DNA of 64,000 nt from Ectobacillus sp042610425 (GTDB lineage Bacteria > Bacillota > Bacilli > Bacillales > Bacillaceae_G), in contig NZ_JBGJZM010000001.1 in the NCBI RefSeq assembly GCF_042610425.1, positions 620,001 through 684,000 of the forward strand, given 5' to 3'. The notes under the pieces are model-generated. The model had not been told where the DNA came from, did no database searches, and saw only the letters and a program-made list of their open reading frames with translations. The number at the start of each line of letters is the position of its first letter. The first letter of the stretch is position 1. Shown piece by piece: positions 51,478-60,928 of the stretch. Made by a program: the position numbers and the translations under genes.

Positions 51478-52571
51478 AAAGACAGCTAATATTAGAAGAT
51501 GGTACCGTTTTTGTTGGGGAAGCATTTGGCGGTGATATTGAAAAATCGGGAGAGGTAGTATTCCATACTGGTATGACGGGGTATCAAGAGATTTTGTCTG
51601 ATCCTTCCTACTGTAATCAAATTGTTACACTCACCTATCCGCTTATAGGAAATTACGGCATAAGCAGAGATGACTTTGAATCTATTAATCCTTCTATTAA
51701 TGGTTTAATCGTAAAGGAATTATGTGAATATCCATCCAATTTCCGCAGTGAGAAGACCGTTGACGAATATTTGCGTGAACGACATATACCAGGTTTATCA
51801 GGTATTGATACGAGAAAGTTAACGAAAATTATACGCGAGCACGGAACATTGAAGGGTCGCCTTTGCGATATGGAGGGAGATACGCACTATATCGTAAGTA
51901 AGCTAAAAGCAACTGTATTTACAGATCATGTGAAACGTGTTTCAACAAAGGATCCGTATCCAAGTCCAGGACGTGGATACCGCGTAGTTCTTGTTGATTT
52001 TGGAATGAAACATGGCATTTTACGAGAATTGAATAATCGAAATTGTGATGTCATAGTTGTACCGTATGACACTACAAGCACAGAAATTTTGCGATTACAT
52101 CCCGACGGAATTATGCTAAGCAATGGACCAGGAGATCCGAAGGAAGTACCACAAGCAATTGAAATGATACAAGATATCATCGGAAAAGTTCCGATTTTTG
52201 GTATCTGTCTTGGCCATCAGTTGTTTTCACTTGCATGCGGAGCAGATACTGTGAAAATGAAATTTGGTCATCATGGTTCAAATCATCCAGTTAAACATTT
52301 AGAAACGGGTAAGGTAACCATTACTTCACAAAACCATGGCTATACAGTGGAAAAAGAATCGATTGTAAATACACCACTTGAAATTACACATCTAGCTTTA
52401 AATGATGGAACAGTAGAAGGAGTTCGTCATACTTCGGCGCCTGCTTTCACTGTACAATATCATCCAGAGGCTTCACCAGGACCAGAAGATGCAAACAGCT
52501 TGTTCGATCAATTTTTACTAATGATCAAGAATGGGAAGAAGGAAGGAGAACAACTATGCCAAAACGCTTAG
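51474..52571 (+). CDS. pyrAA: Carbamoyl phosphate synthase (pyrimidine-specific) small chain
   Basis: The small chain is the glutaminase that feeds ammonia to the large chain. The 365-residue product has the N-terminal domain opening LILEDGTVFVGEAFGG and a class I amidotransferase domain with GICLGHQL (nucleophile Cys) and PAFTVQYHPEASPGPED (catalytic His and Glu). I chose ATG 51474, which has GGAGAGTG upstream and overlaps the pyrC stop; the frame from 51450 lies inside pyrC without support. It overlaps pyrAB by 16 bases. Confidence 0.97.
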   Translation: MKRQLILEDGTVFVGEAFGGDIEKSGEVVFHTGMTGYQEILSDPSYCNQIVTLTYPLIGNYGISRDDFESINPSINGLIVKELCEYPSNFRSEKTVDEYLRERHIPGLSGIDTRKLTKIIREHGTLKGRLCDMEGDTHYIVSKLKATVFTDHVKRVSTKDPYPSPGRGYRVVLVDFGMKHGILRELNNRNCDVIVVPYDTTSTEILRLHPDGIMLSNGPGDPKEVPQAIEMIQDIIGKVPIFGICLGHQLFSLACGADTVKMKFGHHGSNHPVKHLETGKVTITSQNHGYTVEKESIVNTPLEITHLALNDGTVEGVRHTSAPAFTVQYHPEASPGPEDANSLFDQFLLMIKNGKKEGEQLCQNA

Positions 52572-55500
52572 ACATTCAAACCATACTAGTTGTTGGATCA
52601 GGTCCGATTGTAATTGGGCAGGCAGCAGAATTTGATTATTCTGGTACGCAAGCATGCCAATCTTTAAGAGAAGAAGGCTACAAAGTCATTCTCGTTAATT
52701 CAAATCCAGCTACAATTATGACTGATACAGCGACTGCTGATAAAGTATACATTGAACCACTCACCGTTGAATTTGTAAGTCGTATTATTCGGAAAGAACG
52801 CCCAGATGCCATTTTGCCTACATTAGGGGGGCAAACAGCCTTAAATATGGCAGTTCAATTGGCTGAATCAGGTGTACTTGAAGAATGCGGCGTTGAAATA
52901 TTAGGCACTAAGCTTTCTGCGATTCAACAAGCAGAGGATCGTGAATTATTTAAGAATTTAATGCAAGAAATGAACGAGCCGATACCTGAAAGTACGATTA
53001 TCCATACTTTAAAAGAAGCAGAGGAGTTTGTAGATAAGATCGGTTATCCGGTTATTGTACGACCTGCGTTTACTTTAGGAGGAACAGGCGGAGGTATTTG
53101 TAGCGATAAGGCAGAACTTGTAGAAATTGTGCTGAGCGGATTGAAGCACAGCCCAGTAACACAATGTTTACTCGAAAAAAGTATTGCTGGTTTAAAAGAA
53201 ATTGAATATGAAGTGATGCGCGATAGTAATGATAACGCGATTGTTGTATGTAACATGGAGAACTTTGATCCAGTTGGTGTACATACAGGTGATTCCATCG
53301 TTGTGGCTCCAAGCCAAACGCTAAGTGATCGTGAGTATCAAATGTTACGTAATACGTCATTGCAAATTATTCGTAAGTTAGGAATTGAAGGGGGCTGCAA
53401 TGTTCAGCTTGCTCTTGATCCCTATAGCTTCCAATACTATGTAATTGAAGTGAATCCACGCGTAAGCCGTTCTTCGGCACTTGCATCTAAAGCAACTGGT
53501 TATCCGATTGCCAAGCTTGCTGCTAAAATCGCAGTTGGACTTACGCTAGATGAAATTGTTAATCCAGTAACTAAAACGACGTTTGCTTGTTTTGAGCCAT
53601 CATTAGACTACGTTGTTTCAAAAATTCCTCGCTGGCCGTTTGATAAATTTGAATCGGCTAACCGATTATTAGGAACACAAATGAAGGCAACTGGTGAAGT
53701 AATGGCGATTGGCCGAAATATGGAAGAATCTCTTCTAAAAGCTGTTCGGTCGTTAGAACTTGGTGTGTATCATCTAGAAATGGATCATCTCAAGACACTC
53801 GATAAAGAAACAATGAAAAAACGGATTGAAAAAGCCGATGATGAGCGTGTATTTATCATCGCAGAAGCGATCCGTCAAGGTGTTACAAAAGAAGAAATCC
53901 ACAATTGGAGTAAAATCGATTACTTCTTCTTACAAAAAATTGAAAATATTATTAAGATGGAACAAAAACTTCTTGACCATAAAGATGACTTAACTGTGCT
54001 AGAAGCTGCGAAAAAAATGGGCTTTAGTGATCGTTATCTTGCATCTGTTTGGGATAAAAAAGAGCAGGATTTGTATGACCTTCGGAAAAAGGAAAATATT
54101 GTACCTGTATACAAAATGGTAGACACATGTGCAGCGGAATTCGAATCTTCTACCCCTTACTACTACAGCACATACGAAGATGAGAATGAGTCAATACGTA
54201 GTGATCGCAAGAGTGTAATCGTACTTGGAAGTGGTCCAATTCGTATCGGACAAGGAATTGAGTTTGACTATGCAACCGTTCATTCTGTATGGGCCATTAA
54301 AGAAGCCGGTTATGAAGCGATTATTATTAATAATAATCCAGAAACTGTTTCAACAGATTTCAGTATTTCTGACAAACTATATTTTGAACCGCTTACGGTT
54401 GAAGATGTTATGCATGTCATTGACTTAGAGCAACCAGAAGGGGTAATTGTACAGTTTGGTGGTCAGACGGCAATTAACTTAGCATCTAGTCTGCAAGAAC
54501 GCGGTGTGAAAATTTTAGGAACATCATTAGAAGACTTAGACCGTGCAGAAGACCGGAATAAATTTGAAACAACATTGAGACAACTAGGTATTCCGCAGCC
54601 ACTAGGTAAAACTGCAACAGCTGTGGATGAAGCAGTGGCGATTGCAGAACATATTGGGTATCCTGTTCTTGTTCGTCCTTCTTATGTGCTTGGTGGTCGT
54701 GCAATGGAAATTGTATACCATAAGGAAGAACTTCTATACTACATGAAAAATGCTGTTAAAGTTCATGCGGAACATCCTGTTTTAATCGATCGCTACATGA
54801 TCGGGAAAGAGATAGAAGTAGATGCGATTTCTGATGGAATCGACGTGTATATTCCAGGAATAATGGAGCATATTGAGCGTGCAGGCGTTCACTCTGGGGA
54901 TTCGATTGGTGTGTATCCTCCGCAAAGCCTAGCTGCAGACATTAAAGAAAAAATTATTCAGCATACGATTTCCTTGGCAAAAGGACTTAATATAATTGGT
55001 CTACTTAATATTCAGTTCGTTGTATACCGTAACGAAGTGTATGTTATTGAGGTAAATCCAAGATCAAGCCGGACGGTACCGTTCTTAAGTAAAATTACAA
55101 ATGTGCCGATGGCAAATATCGCTACAAAAGTAATACTTGGAAAATCCCTTGCAGAGCTTGGTTATTCCACTGGTTATCACCCGGAGAGCAAAGAAGTGTT
55201 TGTCAAAGCTCCAGTATTCTCGTTTGCGAAGCTTCGCTCTGTTGATACGACTCTCGGACCTGAAATGAAGTCTACGGGAGAGGTAATGGGTAAGGATTTA
55301 ACATTAGAAAAGGCATTGTATAAAGGTCTTGTCGCTTCTGGTATTCATATTCCGACTCATGGATCTGTGATTATTACAGTTGCTGATAAAGACAAGGAGG
55401 AAGCAACTGAAATTGCGAGACGCTTCCATGAAATCGGTTATAACATATTAGCAACAGACGGCACTGCGAAAATGCTTATGCAGCATGCCATACCTGCACA

Positions 55501-55771
55501 AGTCGTAAATAAAATTGATTCAGAGGATTATAATTTACTTGATATTATTCGACAAGGAAAAGCACAATTTGTTATTAATACGCTTACGAAGGGTAAGCAG
55601 CCTGCACGGGATGGCTTCCGTATTCGCCGTGAATCAGTAGAAAACGGAGTAGCCTGCTTGACATCCCTTGACACCACCAAGGCAATTCTTGGCGTACTCG
55701 AATCGATGACATTTTCAGCAATAGAAATGAAGGAAACGTCTTTACATCATCATGAGGTGGTTCATTCATGA
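52556..55771 (+). CDS. pyrAB: Carbamoyl phosphate synthase (pyrimidine-specific) large chain
   Basis: The large chain makes carbamoyl phosphate from bicarbonate, ATP and ammonia. The 1071-residue product has two ATP-grasp halves. Half 1 carries SGPIVIGQAAEFDYSGTQAC and RPAFTLGGTGGGI; half 2 carries GSGPIRIGQGIEFDYATVHS and RPSYVLGGRAMEI. A C-terminal allosteric MGS-like domain begins near residue 935 (GSVIITVADKDKEEATEIARRF). Length matches the Bacillus pyrimidine enzyme. GAAGGAGAACAACT precedes ATG 52556. Confidence 0.98.
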   Translation: MPKRLDIQTILVVGSGPIVIGQAAEFDYSGTQACQSLREEGYKVILVNSNPATIMTDTATADKVYIEPLTVEFVSRIIRKERPDAILPTLGGQTALNMAVQLAESGVLEECGVEILGTKLSAIQQAEDRELFKNLMQEMNEPIPESTIIHTLKEAEEFVDKIGYPVIVRPAFTLGGTGGGICSDKAELVEIVLSGLKHSPVTQCLLEKSIAGLKEIEYEVMRDSNDNAIVVCNMENFDPVGVHTGDSIVVAPSQTLSDREYQMLRNTSLQIIRKLGIEGGCNVQLALDPYSFQYYVIEVNPRVSRSSALASKATGYPIAKLAAKIAVGLTLDEIVNPVTKTTFACFEPSLDYVVSKIPRWPFDKFESANRLLGTQMKATGEVMAIGRNMEESLLKAVRSLELGVYHLEMDHLKTLDKETMKKRIEKADDERVFIIAEAIRQGVTKEEIHNWSKIDYFFLQKIENIIKMEQKLLDHKDDLTVLEAAKKMGFSDRYLASVWDKKEQDLYDLRKKENIVPVYKMVDTCAAEFESSTPYYYSTYEDENESIRSDRKSVIVLGSGPIRIGQGIEFDYATVHSVWAIKEAGYEAIIINNNPETVSTDFSISDKLYFEPLTVEDVMHVIDLEQPEGVIVQFGGQTAINLASSLQERGVKILGTSLEDLDRAEDRNKFETTLRQLGIPQPLGKTATAVDEAVAIAEHIGYPVLVRPSYVLGGRAMEIVYHKEELLYYMKNAVKVHAEHPVLIDRYMIGKEIEVDAISDGIDVYIPGIMEHIERAGVHSGDSIGVYPPQSLAADIKEKIIQHTISLAKGLNIIGLLNIQFVVYRNEVYVIEVNPRSSRTVPFLSKITNVPMANIATKVILGKSLAELGYSTGYHPESKEVFVKAPVFSFAKLRSVDTTLGPEMKSTGEVMGKDLTLEKALYKGLVASGIHIPTHGSVIITVADKDKEEATEIARRFHEIGYNILATDGTAKMLMQHAIPAQVVNKIDSEDYNLLDIIRQGKAQFVINTLTKGKQPARDGFRIRRESVENGVACLTSLDTTKAILGVLESMTFSAIEMKETSLHHHEVVHS

Positions 55772-56535
55772 TACAAAAAGAAATGATGAGAGTAATCAGC
55801 CAGAAAGAAATTGCACCGAGTATATTTGAACTTATTTTAAAAGGAACGATGGTACAACAAATGCAAGAACCTGGGCAGTTTGTTCATGTGAAAGTAGCAG
55901 AGGGTCATTCTCCTCTGCTACGTCGCCCTATAAGTATTTGTAATGTTGACAAAGATAAGAACGAATTTACAATGTTATATCGTGCGGATGGAAGTGGGAC
56001 TAAGCTTCTTTCAGACAAAAAGGCAGATGATCTTGTGGATGTACTTGGACCGCTAGGACATGGGTTTCCAGTATCTGCTGTTCAAAAAGGACAAACAGCG
56101 TGTTTAGTAGGTGGAGGGATTGGTGTGCCACCGCTATACGAATTATCTAAACAGCTTTGTGCAAATGGTGTGAAGGTTATACATGTGCTTGGTTTTGCAA
56201 CAAAAGAGGCTGTCTTTTATGAAGAACAATTTGCTGCATTAGGAGAAACCTATGTTGCAACTGTTGACGGTTCGTATGGAACAAAGGGGTTTGTTACATC
56301 GATTACAGAAAAAGTAGATTTTGATAGTATGTTTGCATGTGGTCCAACGGTGATGCTAAAAGCCCTTGAGACAATGTACAGAGATCGTGAACTGTATCTT
56401 TCGCTTGAAGAGAGAATGGGCTGCGGAATTGGTGCTTGTTTTGCGTGTGTTTGTCATGTAAATGAAAACAATACATCCTATAAAAAGGTGTGTAGTGACG
56501 GTCCAGTCTTCCGAGTAGGGGAGGTCGTATTATGA
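55768..56535 (+). CDS. pyrK: Dihydroorotate dehydrogenase B electron transfer subunit PyrK
   Basis: PyrK passes electrons from the PyrD catalytic subunit to NAD+. The 255-residue product has an FAD-binding domain (LRRPISICNVDKDKNEFTMLYRADGSGTKLL), the NAD-binding GQTACLVGGGIGVPPLYELS, and a C-terminal 2Fe-2S site: CGIGACFACVCH, with a fourth Cys in KVCSDGPVF. GAGGTGGTTCATTC precedes ATG 55768, which overlaps pyrAB. It overlaps pyrD by four bases, and the two products form one enzyme. Confidence 0.95.
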   Translation: MIQKEMMRVISQKEIAPSIFELILKGTMVQQMQEPGQFVHVKVAEGHSPLLRRPISICNVDKDKNEFTMLYRADGSGTKLLSDKKADDLVDVLGPLGHGFPVSAVQKGQTACLVGGGIGVPPLYELSKQLCANGVKVIHVLGFATKEAVFYEEQFAALGETYVATVDGSYGTKGFVTSITEKVDFDSMFACGPTVMLKALETMYRDRELYLSLEERMGCGIGACFACVCHVNENNTSYKKVCSDGPVFRVGEVVL

Positions 56536-57473
56536 ATCCATTGCAAGTAGAACTTCCAGGCCTTTCTCTCAAAAATCCCGTGATGCCGGCATCCGGCTGC
56601 TTTGGATTTGGACGTGAATATGCGAAGTTGTATGATCTTAGTGTTCTAGGATCAATTATGATTAAGGCAACGACTGCTGAACCGAGATTTGGGAATCCTA
56701 CACCACGCGTTGCTGAAACACCAGCAGGAATGTTAAACGCAATTGGACTTCAAAACCCAGGTCTAGAAAAGGTTATACAGGAAGAATTAGCATGGCTATC
56801 TTCCTTTGATGTACCAATTATTGCAAATGTCGCAGGGTCACAGACAGAAGATTATGTGGAAGTGGCAAAGCAAATTTCGAAGGTCGGCAATGTACATGCG
56901 CTTGAGCTAAACATATCTTGTCCAAACGTGAAAACTGGTGGAATTGCATTTGGAACGGTACCAGAGATTGCGGCTGAATTAACACGGAAAGTAAAAGCTG
57001 TTTCGGAAGTCCCTGTCTATGTGAAGCTATCTCCTAATGTGACCAATATTGTTGATATTGCTAAGGCGATTGAAGCAGCAGGAGCAGACGGGTTAACGAT
57101 GATTAATACATTACTTGGCATGCGGATTGATCTTAAGTCTGGCAAGCCTATTTTGGCAAATACGACGGGTGGATTATCGGGTCCAGCTATTAAACCTGTG
57201 GCACTACGTATGATTTATGAGGTGAGTCAAGCGGTAAACATTCCAATTATCGGAATGGGCGGTATTGAAACAGCAGAGGATGTAGTGGAATTTTTCTACG
57301 CTGGCGCAAGTGCGGTCGCAGTGGGAACAGCAAATTTCGTAGATCCGTATGTATGTCCAACTATTATTGAAAATCTTCCACATGTACTAGACCGGCTTGG
57401 ATTCGATCATATTTCAGAGTGCAGAGGAAGGAGCTGGAAGAAAAATGTCACAATCGCTCATCATCGCTCTTGA
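56532..57473 (+). CDS. pyrD: Dihydroorotate dehydrogenase B (NAD+), catalytic subunit
   Basis: PyrD oxidises dihydroorotate to orotate. The 313-residue TIM-barrel product is class 1B because pyrK is next to it. It has the FMN/substrate segments VMPASGCFGFGREY, LNAIGLQNPGLE, ELNISCPNVKTGGIAFG with the active-site Cys, and GMGGIETAEDVVEFFYAGASAVAVGTANF. The C-terminus runs about 28 bases into pyrF and ends NVTIAHHRS, a somewhat extended tail; the coding frame is otherwise unremarkable. Start ATG 56532 follows GGGGAGGTCGTATT. Confidence 0.95.
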   Translation: MNPLQVELPGLSLKNPVMPASGCFGFGREYAKLYDLSVLGSIMIKATTAEPRFGNPTPRVAETPAGMLNAIGLQNPGLEKVIQEELAWLSSFDVPIIANVAGSQTEDYVEVAKQISKVGNVHALELNISCPNVKTGGIAFGTVPEIAAELTRKVKAVSEVPVYVKLSPNVTNIVDIAKAIEAAGADGLTMINTLLGMRIDLKSGKPILANTTGGLSGPAIKPVALRMIYEVSQAVNIPIIGMGGIETAEDVVEFFYAGASAVAVGTANFVDPYVCPTIIENLPHVLDRLGFDHISECRGRSWKKNVTIAHHRS

Positions 57474-58152
57474 TTTTCCAAGTAAAACAGAAGTAGAATC
57501 GTTTCTTTCCCATTTTGACGAGGAATTGTATGTGAAGGTTGGTATGGAGCTTTTTTACAAAGAAGGTCCATCAATTATTACGTATTTAAAAGAAAAAGGT
57601 CACCATATTTTTTTGGATTTAAAGCTTCACGATATTCCGAACACTGTGAAAAGTGCGATGCGCAATCTTGCAAGTCTCGGTGTCGATATGGTTAATGTTC
57701 ATGCTGCTGGTGGTAGCAAGATGATGCAAGCAGCTTTGCAAGGATTAGAGGAAGGTGCGGCCGGAAGAACCCGGCCGATTTGTATAGCCGTTACGCAGCT
57801 TACGAGTACGTCGCAAGCAATGATGAATGAGGAGATATGGATTGACAAATCTCTAGAAGATACCGTGTCACACTATGCAGCTTTAGCAAAAGAAAGTGGG
57901 ATGGACGGAGTAGTATGCTCAGCACTTGAGGTACCTACCATTCAGAGAGTGTGCAAAGCTGACTTTGTAACAGTCACACCAGGTATTCGTCTTTCAGGTG
58001 ACGTGAATGATCAAGTTCGCGTTGCTACGCCAAAGCTAGCACGTAAATTAGGCTCTCATTATATTGTAGTGGGACGGAGTATTACAAAAGCAGATGATCC
58101 GTATAAAGCGTACGAAATGGTGAAAAAGCAATGGGAGGATCTTGATATATGA
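57445..58152 (+). CDS. pyrF: Orotidine-5'-phosphate decarboxylase PyrF
   Basis: PyrF decarboxylates OMP to UMP. The 235-residue product has the N-terminal Asp in LIIALDFPS and the catalytic DLKLHDIPNTVKSA (Lys-His-Asp motif, about residues 60-73). VTPGIRL near the C-terminus binds phosphate with VVGRSITKA. I chose ATG 57445 (MSQSLIIALDFP), with AAGGAG 12 bases upstream; the frame from 57397 would add residues of the pyrD overlap. It overlaps pyrE by four bases. Confidence 0.96.
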   Translation: MSQSLIIALDFPSKTEVESFLSHFDEELYVKVGMELFYKEGPSIITYLKEKGHHIFLDLKLHDIPNTVKSAMRNLASLGVDMVNVHAAGGSKMMQAALQGLEEGAAGRTRPICIAVTQLTSTSQAMMNEEIWIDKSLEDTVSHYAALAKESGMDGVVCSALEVPTIQRVCKADFVTVTPGIRLSGDVNDQVRVATPKLARKLGSHYIVVGRSITKADDPYKAYEMVKKQWEDLDI

Positions 58153-58781
58153 AAAAGGAAATAGCATCACATTTATTAGATATCGGAGCGGTGTTTTTAC
58201 AACCAAATGAGCCGTTTACTTGGTCATCAGGTATGAAGTCGCCCATTTATTGTGATAACCGTCTAACTCTTTCTTATCCAAAAGTAAGAAAGGATATTGC
58301 ACGCGGCTTGCAGCAACTTATTGTGACTCACTTTCCAGACGCAGAAGTAATAGCAGGAACATCAACAGCTGGCATTCCTCATGCGGCATGGGTAAGTGAA
58401 TTGATGAATGCACCAATGTGCTATGTTCGTAGCAAAGCGAAGGAACATGGAAAAGGAAATCAAATAGAAGGTAAGGTAACAGCAGGTCAGAAGGTAGTTG
58501 TCGTGGAAGACTTAATTTCTACTGGCGGTAGTGTTATTACATGTGTCGATGCGCTGCGCGAAGCTGGATGCGAAGTAGTAGGTGTTGTATCGATCTTTAC
58601 ATACGAACTAGAAGCAGGGAAAGAAAAGTTGAAAGCAGCAAATATTGAAGCATACTCGTTAAGTGATTATTCTTCCCTTATTGAAGTTGCTAATGAACAA
58701 GGAATCATTTCTGCTGTGGATCGCGAGAAATTACAAGCATGGCGTCGTAATCCAGCAGATGAGGCTTGGATGAACATATAG
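58149..58781 (+). CDS. pyrE: Orotate phosphoribosyltransferase PyrE
   Basis: PyrE joins orotate and PRPP to give OMP. The 210-residue product has the orotate-binding FTWSSGMKSPIYCDNRLTLSYP, the flexible loop SKAKEHGKGNQIEG and the PRPP motif VVVVEDLISTGGSVITCVDAL (about residues 115-135). GGGAGGATCTTGAT precedes ATG 58149 in the end of pyrF. It is the last gene of the pyr operon and is followed by a strong terminator. Confidence 0.97.
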   Translation: MKKEIASHLLDIGAVFLQPNEPFTWSSGMKSPIYCDNRLTLSYPKVRKDIARGLQQLIVTHFPDAEVIAGTSTAGIPHAAWVSELMNAPMCYVRSKAKEHGKGNQIEGKVTAGQKVVVVEDLISTGGSVITCVDALREAGCEVVGVVSIFTYELEAGKEKLKAANIEAYSLSDYSSLIEVANEQGIISAVDREKLQAWRRNPADEAWMNI

Positions 58782-58820
58782 AAAGCTACTGCGTTGCCAT
58801 TTATACGATGATCGAACATG

Positions 58821-58884
58821 AAAATAGACTGGGACAGAAATTCTTGATTTTTCGAGATTTCTGTTTGGCAGTCTATTTTTCGTT
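58821..58884 (+). terminator. Terminator of the pyr operon
   Basis: A two-part stem (AAAATAGACTG against CAGTCTATTTT, and inside it ACAGAAAT against ATTTCTGT) is followed by TTTTTCGTTG. Confidence 0.85.
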
Positions 58885-58985
58885 GTTTTCCTGCTCTGTT
58901 CATACTGATTCTAATAGCTTTAATTCAGTATGAATAATAGATATACTACTGTTTAAAAGGGGAATTAAACAGTTTTTTGAAAAGT

Positions 58986-59016
58986 GGATGGGTAAAAAAA
59001 TCCGTAATTGGATGGT
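58986..59016 (+). repeat. Direct repeat TGGATGG upstream of the MocR gene
   Basis: Two perfect copies of TGGATGG (58986-58992 and 59010-59016) lie 24 bases apart, start to start, in the 377-base gap before the MocR-type gene. MocR proteins often bind direct repeats in their own upstream regions. The rest of the gap (after the pyr terminator) is AT-rich and I see no gene in it. Confidence 0.4.
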
Positions 59017-59158
59017 TGCTTTTTAAAATTTTTCTTTATTATTAGTAGTAAATAGACAAAAAAGTATTTTTACAATGCAAGCATTAGAAACTGCTACTTC
59101 TCTATGGATTCCCTTCACGATTGCTTCATAAATAATGAATAGTTAGGATGAATGTTTA

Positions 59159-60589
59159 ATGGAGTGGAAACCCAATCGTGTCGATAAGAAGCCGATTTAT
59201 AAACAAATTGCAGAATATATTGAACAGGGTATTTCTTCTGGAATATATTCTCCAGACAGTTTGTTACCATCGGAACGCACCTTGGCAAAAGAATTACAAG
59301 TCAATCGCAGCACAGTCGTAAATGCCTATGAGGAATTACAATCGCTCGGGATTGTAGACCGGAAAAAAGGAAGCGGGACACGTGTAAGTACTAATATATG
59401 GGGAATATCACATAAACGTATTCCAAATTGGGGGCGTTATGTAGAAGATGGTTCTTTTCTTCCCAGTCAGCCTTTGGTACAAAGAATTCGGACAGAAACA
59501 CAAACGGAACATCTAATTAATTTAGCTAGTGGGGAATTGGCACAAAATTTGTTTCCGCTTGATCAATTTCGTACGATTCTACGAAGCCAGCCATTTCTAG
59601 GAAATTTAGGATACGATCATCCCCAAGGAAATGAAATGTTAAGGGAAACCATTTCATCTCATGTGAAAGAATATAAGAATATAGAAACGAGTCCTTCTTC
59701 TATTCTTATTACATCTGGTGCTCAGCAAGCCCTACATCTCATTGTGCAGTGTTTACTTAAACCGGGAGATGCGGTTGCCATTGAGGACCCGTCCTATTGC
59801 TTTTCTCTTCCAATATTTCAATCTGCTGGGCTAAAAACGTTTCGTTTGCCTGTGGATCAGCATGGTATGAATCCAGATGACCTAATAGAACTGCATCGGA
59901 AGCATCGAATCCGAATGATCTTTTTAAATCCGGATTATCAAAATCCAACGGGAACTGTCCTTTCTTACACACGCCGTAAGAAAATCCTAGAACTTTCATC
60001 TGAATTCGGTATTCCAATTATAGAAGACGATCCGTATAGTTTAACTTCATATAATGGGGAAGTGCAGGCTACCTTAAAATCTATGGATTACAACGGAAAT
60101 GTTCTATACATCAGTTCCTTATCAAAAATCGTAGCATCAGGCCTTAGAATTGGGTGGGTAATCGGTCCTTCATCGGTTATTATGCGACTTGCAGATGCAA
60201 AACAACAGGTGGATTTTGGACATAGCATTTTCCCTCAATGGGTAGCAAATCAATTTATGGAATCAAGAAATTTTGATACACATATTCAGATGCTTCGAAA
60301 GGAGCTTAAACGTCGGAGAGACCAAATGACATCCAGTCTTCGTGAATTAGTAGGAGACCAAACTGAATTTTTTATACCAGAAGGTGGAATCCATTTGTGG
60401 TGTAAGATAAACGGTGCAATTGACGAATATAAGCTACTGGAAGAAGCTATGAAGGAAGGAGTTGCATTTGTCCCTGGAAGTATTTTAGGTTCGAAAAAGG
60501 GATATGTACGTTTCACCTATGGAAGAGGGGAACTGACCGGAATCCATGAAGGGATTTTTCGATTTTCGAAGGCTTTGAAAAGGATGTAA
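59159..60589 (+). CDS. MocR-type GntR/aminotransferase-fold transcription regulator
   Basis: MocR regulators carry a GntR winged helix fused to a class I aminotransferase-like domain that binds PLP. The 476-residue product has the winged helix at about residues 8-76 (YKQIAEYIEQGISSGIYSPDSLLPSERTLA, VNRSTVVNAYEELQSLG). The aminotransferase fold follows (LVPGDAVAIEDPSY-like LKPGDAVAIEDPSYCFSLP, then NPDYQNPTGTVLS), with the PLP Lys in ISSLSKIVASGLRIGW. Its targets are unknown; the decarboxylase downstream is also PLP-dependent. GGATGAATGTTTA gives a modest ribosome site. Confidence 0.88.
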   Translation: MEWKPNRVDKKPIYKQIAEYIEQGISSGIYSPDSLLPSERTLAKELQVNRSTVVNAYEELQSLGIVDRKKGSGTRVSTNIWGISHKRIPNWGRYVEDGSFLPSQPLVQRIRTETQTEHLINLASGELAQNLFPLDQFRTILRSQPFLGNLGYDHPQGNEMLRETISSHVKEYKNIETSPSSILITSGAQQALHLIVQCLLKPGDAVAIEDPSYCFSLPIFQSAGLKTFRLPVDQHGMNPDDLIELHRKHRIRMIFLNPDYQNPTGTVLSYTRRKKILELSSEFGIPIIEDDPYSLTSYNGEVQATLKSMDYNGNVLYISSLSKIVASGLRIGWVIGPSSVIMRLADAKQQVDFGHSIFPQWVANQFMESRNFDTHIQMLRKELKRRRDQMTSSLRELVGDQTEFFIPEGGIHLWCKINGAIDEYKLLEEAMKEGVAFVPGSILGSKKGYVRFTYGRGELTGIHEGIFRFSKALKRM

Positions 60590-60591
60590 TA

Positions 60592-60652
60592 AAGTGAAAC
60601 TTCCATCAGTGGGGGTCTTACTGCCCGTTAATGCGGGATAAATCAAGAAAGT
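60592..60652 (+). repeat. Possible dispersed repeat-like element
   Basis: The stretch after the MocR gene contains CTTCCATCAGTGGGGG and a small stem CCCG-TTAATG-CGGG (60624-60637). I have a memory of closely similar intergenic sequences in B. cereus-group genomes, but I cannot verify it here, and it occurs once in this window. Confidence 0.3.
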
Positions 60653-60698
60653 AGAAGTTATGTATCATTTGTAAAAGATAAGAAAGGGGGGATTCTAA

Positions 60699-60788
60699 AT
60701 GCCAAAGTGGTTACACAATACACTTTTCATTCTTATTCAAGTGGTTACGATGGGATGTGTGGCTCATGGTCTGGAATGGAAAAAATAA
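60699..60788 (+). CDS. Short hydrophobic ORF of 29 codons
   Basis: ATG 60699 follows an excellent ribosome site, AAAGGGGGG, eight bases upstream. The peptide starts MPKWLHNTLFILIQVVTMGC and ends GLEWKK, with one hydrophobic segment of about 16 residues that could span the membrane. I do not recognise it. It lies between the MocR gene and the decarboxylase and is followed by a strong terminator, so it could be a small membrane protein or a leader peptide for the downstream gene. Neither is shown by the sequence alone. Confidence 0.5.
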   Translation: MPKWLHNTLFILIQVVTMGCVAHGLEWKK

Positions 60789-60810
60789 TTAATAATTAAA
60801 ATTAATCAAG

Positions 60811-60856
60811 AAGAAGGAGATAGGATTCTATTTGACTCTATCTCCTTCTTTTATTG
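60811..60856 (+). terminator. Terminator or attenuator ahead of the decarboxylase
   Basis: AAGAAGGAGATAG (60811-60823) pairs perfectly with CTATCTCCTTCTT (60838-60850) around a 14-base loop, and TTATT follows. It lies 72 bases upstream of the decarboxylase start. Confidence 0.85.
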
Positions 60857-60928
60857 AGTCCTTGTTTGTTTATGAAGGAAAATACATGTAAAAAACGTTA
60901 TAGATAGATTAAGAGGTGAATAGTAATC

